A DNA stretch of 64,000 nucleotides from Methanoregulaceae archaeon. GTDB lineage: Archaea; Halobacteriota; Methanomicrobia; Methanomicrobiales; Methanospirillaceae. The position numbers were made by a program, and so were the translations under genes. Shown one piece after another: positions 61,918 through 64,000 of the stretch. The stretch covers positions 1 through 64,000 of the forward strand of contig JAJFVA010000006.1 of the NCBI GenBank assembly GCA_021371995.1, read 5' to 3'. Every line of letters begins with the position of its first letter. Position 1 is the stretch's first letter. The notes under the pieces were generated by a model that ran no database searches, had not been told where the DNA came from, and saw only the letters and a list, made by a program, of their open reading frames with translations.

Positions 61918-62437
61918 ATACCCTCCGCGGCGTTTGATGTCCTTTCTGCATCTGCATCTTGATAAACTCCCGGAGTATCTCCGGTTCGGTGATACCGTTC
62001 ATATTAAATTCCGTGGCTGATCCAGAGCAATCTGTCTGTATTTTCAAGTGGGAGATCCCGAGAAAACGGGATAAGGGGCCCTGGATGATATCAATATTGG
62101 TTATCCGGTGATAAGGGACAATCCCGGTCTGGCGGAACCAGACTCCCCTCTCCCATGAGATTTCAAACGGAGTGAACTGGTATCTGATGGTCCGGTAATA
62201 GGCACCAATCCACCAGAGTGTAAAAATGATGACCAGGAGCAGTGGAACGCTTATTTCCAGGGTAAGGAGTGGGGATGAAAAAAACGCCAGTGGAATGAGC
62301 CAGGGTAGGATACCCCCCCAAACGATGATAAGCAGGTAGAGAACATACAGGGTCCTCAGGGTACGGCCGGGCAACACTTCTCGTAAGACTTTTTGAGTAT
62401 CCTCCGGCATAGTGGTGAATGTATTCGTGCGGGACAT
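61916..62437 (-). CDS. PH-domain (YdbT/bPH2-like) membrane protein, probably truncated by an in-frame stop
   Basis: This 173-residue protein has two membrane helices near 30-75 (LYVLYLLIIVWGGILPWLIP and PLLLVIIFTLWWIGAYYRTI) followed by a bacterial PH-like domain (YQFTPFEISWERGVWFRQTG, IVPYHRITNIDIIQGPLSRF, LGISHLKIQTDCSG). Such proteins are membrane-bound with unknown ligands. After the TAA at 61916-61918 the same frame continues for 25 codons, KTSSADEKIPEELVSIRSLL then GEKQT, ending in TGA at 61838-61840. That tail looks like a SHOCT-type oligomerisation helix, so the stop may be a nonsense mutation or an error. Confidence 0.82.
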   Translation of the reverse strand: MSRTNTFTTMPEDTQKVLREVLPGRTLRTLYVLYLLIIVWGGILPWLIPLAFFSSPLLTLEISVPLLLVIIFTLWWIGAYYRTIRYQFTPFEISWERGVWFRQTGIVPYHRITNIDIIQGPLSRFLGISHLKIQTDCSGSATEFNMNGITEPEILREFIKMQMQKGHQTPRRV

Positions 62438-62485
62438 TTTAATAGGGTTTCCCGTTATTAATGCCAGGATTCAGGAATTTCCTGT

Positions 62486-63325
62486 TCATTGGGATATAAT
62501 GCACACCCACCGGTCGTAAATGGGGTCTCTCGTATTTTCAGAGATTTCGGTGTGTGCTCCGCATTCGTGTGCCCACTGGCTGATACGTACTGCTTCCTGT
62601 TCGGTTCCCAGGGTAATGAGGCAACGATCTGTCAGCATGATGAGTTCCATGGTAATCTGCTCCCACATCCCTGCATTGAACTCATGGATCTCACCAAACA
62701 TGAGCCCTAGCCCGGTATCACAATGCCCGATATAGTTCCTGAGGAGCGATGCATCTATCCACATCGTCTCTTCCGGAATGAGCCGTCCTTTCGCCAAGCC
62801 GAGCGAAATGAGAGAAGGGTCGTTGTCGCAGGAAAGCGGGAAAAATCCCCTGTTACGGAGGACGAGGGATCCGACTCCGGACCCGCATCCGCAGTCCAGG
62901 CAGGATTGCCCTGCTCCTCCCCCCCAGACTTCTTCAATGAGGGAGTCCACGAGACCTGTACGGGTGGGATTCAGATCTTCAAGGGCGGGGGTAACTCCTG
63001 ATGCTATCCCCCTGCTGTAATATCCCCTGACTGCTGCTTCCCATATCTCCCGTTCCTCCTGGAAGATATCGCCGCCAAGATCCTCAAAGCGAGTGATAAG
63101 TGCTGCTGTCGGTTTGCGAAGATGAAAACAGCCGGCTAGCCAGCTATCCTCTCTGGTATGCACTGCTATGCATACCGGGTCTGACTCTTCGTCAATAAGG
63201 AGACGCCCCTGGTCCCCGTCAACTTCCTCAAGGAGTGCATTGAACCGGCTATCCGGAAGGTTAGCAAAGGAAGGCTCGATAAATTCAACGATATCAAGAC
63301 CAAGGATTTCTGCAGGGCTCTGCAT
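62486..63325 (-). CDS. Class I SAM-dependent methyltransferase
   Basis: This 279-residue protein has a methyltransferase fold in its second half, with the SAM loop CLDCGCGSGVGSLVLRNRGF near 143-162, the acidic residue in SCDNDPSL and a third strand near ETMWIDASLL. The first 100 residues (IEPSFANLPDSRFNALLEEV, PVCIAVHTREDSWLAGCFHL) are not a known domain to me and may select the substrate. It lies four bases after the phosphoglycerate mutase stop, in one transcript with it. The substrate is unknown. Confidence 0.8.
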   Translation of the reverse strand: MQSPAEILGLDIVEFIEPSFANLPDSRFNALLEEVDGDQGRLLIDEESDPVCIAVHTREDSWLAGCFHLRKPTAALITRFEDLGGDIFQEEREIWEAAVRGYYSRGIASGVTPALEDLNPTRTGLVDSLIEEVWGGGAGQSCLDCGCGSGVGSLVLRNRGFFPLSCDNDPSLISLGLAKGRLIPEETMWIDASLLRNYIGHCDTGLGLMFGEIHEFNAGMWEQITMELIMLTDRCLITLGTEQEAVRISQWAHECGAHTEISENTRDPIYDRWVCIISQ

Positions 63326-63329
63326 CTCA

Positions 63330-64000
63330 TCAGGCCCCGTATTTCTTTGTCCGGTTGATCAGGTCACAGATAATTGGCATCAGTGCTCCTCCTGATATTC
63401 TGTTAAGTCCGCCCTGTGCACATGCTATCTCGTCAAACTGGGTGACTGCATCGGTCCGGACACCATCCCCCCTGATGACCAGCGGGACGGGATCCGCACT
63501 ATGGTCCCGGATGCTGCAGGGTGTACTGTGGTCGGCACAGACAACGATCAGGCGATCCCTGGCATCAAGCAGGGGTTCAAGAGCGGTATCGACCTGCTCG
63601 ATAAAGTTCTTTTTCTCAATAGCCAGGCCGTCATGCCCGGCCTCATCTGCTCCCTTTATATTGAGAAGCACAAAATCCTGCTCATTCAACTCGTCTAGTG
63701 CTGCCTTCACCTTACCATCGAGGTTTGTATCAGCAGACCCGGTCGCCCCAGCGACCGGAACATAACGGAGACCAATTGTTGTTCCGATTCCGGTAATCAG
63801 GGTTGCTGCCGAGATGACACTACCTGAAAGCCCATATCGTTCTGTGAATGACTCAAAGGTGCCCATCTGCCCGGCCCCCCGTATGAGTATCGTATTTGCC
63901 ATGGGAAGTCCCTGTTCCTTTCGCTCCCTGTTCAGGGCGTGTCTGGTGAGAAGCGGCACTGCCTGCCTGATAAATTCATTCAGTGCATCGGCCGTCTTCC
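63330..64000 (-). CDS. apgM: 2,3-bisphosphoglycerate-independent phosphoglycerate mutase (archaeal ApgM), partial
   Basis: The frame stays open to the right edge of the window, so the N-terminal half is missing. The visible 223 residues include KTADALNEFIRQAVPLLTRH, MANTILIRGAGQMGTFESFT, LLNIKGADEAGHDGLAIEKK and VVCADHSTPCSIRDHSADPV with the metal-binding Asp and His residues of the alkaline phosphatase superfamily. It interconverts 2- and 3-phosphoglycerate in gluconeogenesis. The gene continues beyond 64000. It is followed after 4 bases by the methyltransferase gene. Confidence 0.93.
   Translation of the reverse strand, partial: KTADALNEFIRQAVPLLTRHALNRERKEQGLPMANTILIRGAGQMGTFESFTERYGLSGSVISAATLITGIGTTIGLRYVPVAGATGSADTNLDGKVKAALDELNEQDFVLLNIKGADEAGHDGLAIEKKNFIEQVDTALEPLLDARDRLIVVCADHSTPCSIRDHSADPVPLVIRGDGVRTDAVTQFDEIACAQGGLNRISGGALMPIICDLINRTKKYGA

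Overview
The window comes from a methanogenic archaeon, most probably of the order Methanomicrobiales. This is inferred from gene content: a thiol:fumarate reductase pair (tfrAB), a cobalt ECF transporter (cbiMNQO), HypF, archaeal-type phosphoglycerate mutase, L37e, LSm, SepF, ZPR1, an initiator tRNA without an encoded CCA, and large PKD, SBBP and PEGA surface proteins. Gene starts follow TATA-like box A elements, often about 30 nt upstream of the start codon (leaderless transcripts), mixed with Shine-Dalgarno starts inside operons. Genes are packed on both strands. I see no CRISPR array, rRNA or insertion sequence.

Layout. 1-5.8 kb is an accessory stretch with two decayed genes (an FMN reductase remnant and a frameshifted membrane transporter), a SagB-type nitroreductase, an XRE/DUF2178 regulatory pair, a hypoxanthine-DNA glycosylase and a TMEM175-like channel. 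6.1-9.3 kb holds acetyl-CoA synthetase with an OFA-family MFS carrier. 9.8-14.5 kb is an arginine operon (argC, CBS protein, argJ, argB) followed by a thioredoxin-CcdA fusion. 14.7-18.8 kb holds chorismate mutase, an M50 protease and cbiMNQO. 18.8-25.1 kb is a redox-defence region: three flavodoxin-like Fe-S flavoproteins, peroxiredoxin, a cysteine-free AhpD-like protein, a 43-residue desulforedoxin, a zinc ribbon, rubrerythrin and a glutaredoxin-thioredoxin reductase fusion, with RadC among them.

25.1-37.4 kb carries an orphan DNA methylase, a polyprenol/diacylglycerol kinase, tfrAB, aspartate kinase-purM, sepF-zpr1, a PUA protein, LSm-L37e-purF, tRNA-iMet, thioredoxin and a UbiX-type prenyltransferase. 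37.4-49.1 kb has a sodium:solute symporter with a 36-residue partner, an Lhr-type helicase, an ABC-2 exporter, another flavoprotein, a Mth938-like protein, an unrecognised 417-residue protein with repeated Trp motifs, a HEAT protein, lysS and a duplicated DUF350 protein. 49.5-56.1 kb encodes two giant secreted proteins: SBBP/PKD with a cohesin-like and a dockerin-like module, then a cohesin-like domain followed by eleven PEGA repeats. 56.2-64 kb holds hypF, a three-gene operon of two HTH regulators and a DUF5814 Ski2-like helicase, a PH-domain protein with an in-frame stop before a coding-like tail, a methyltransferase and a partial phosphoglycerate mutase gene.

Together the genes suggest an autotrophic or acetate-assimilating hydrogenotroph. 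It makes fumarate-derived succinate with CoM/CoB thiols, imports cobalt for corrinoids, matures NiFe hydrogenases and invests heavily in thiol-based oxygen defence. The best candidates for undescribed biology are the cohesin/dockerin-like pair of surface proteins and the 44.7-46.0 kb orphan gene with its two upstream palindromes. All family assignments come from reading motifs; no database search was run.
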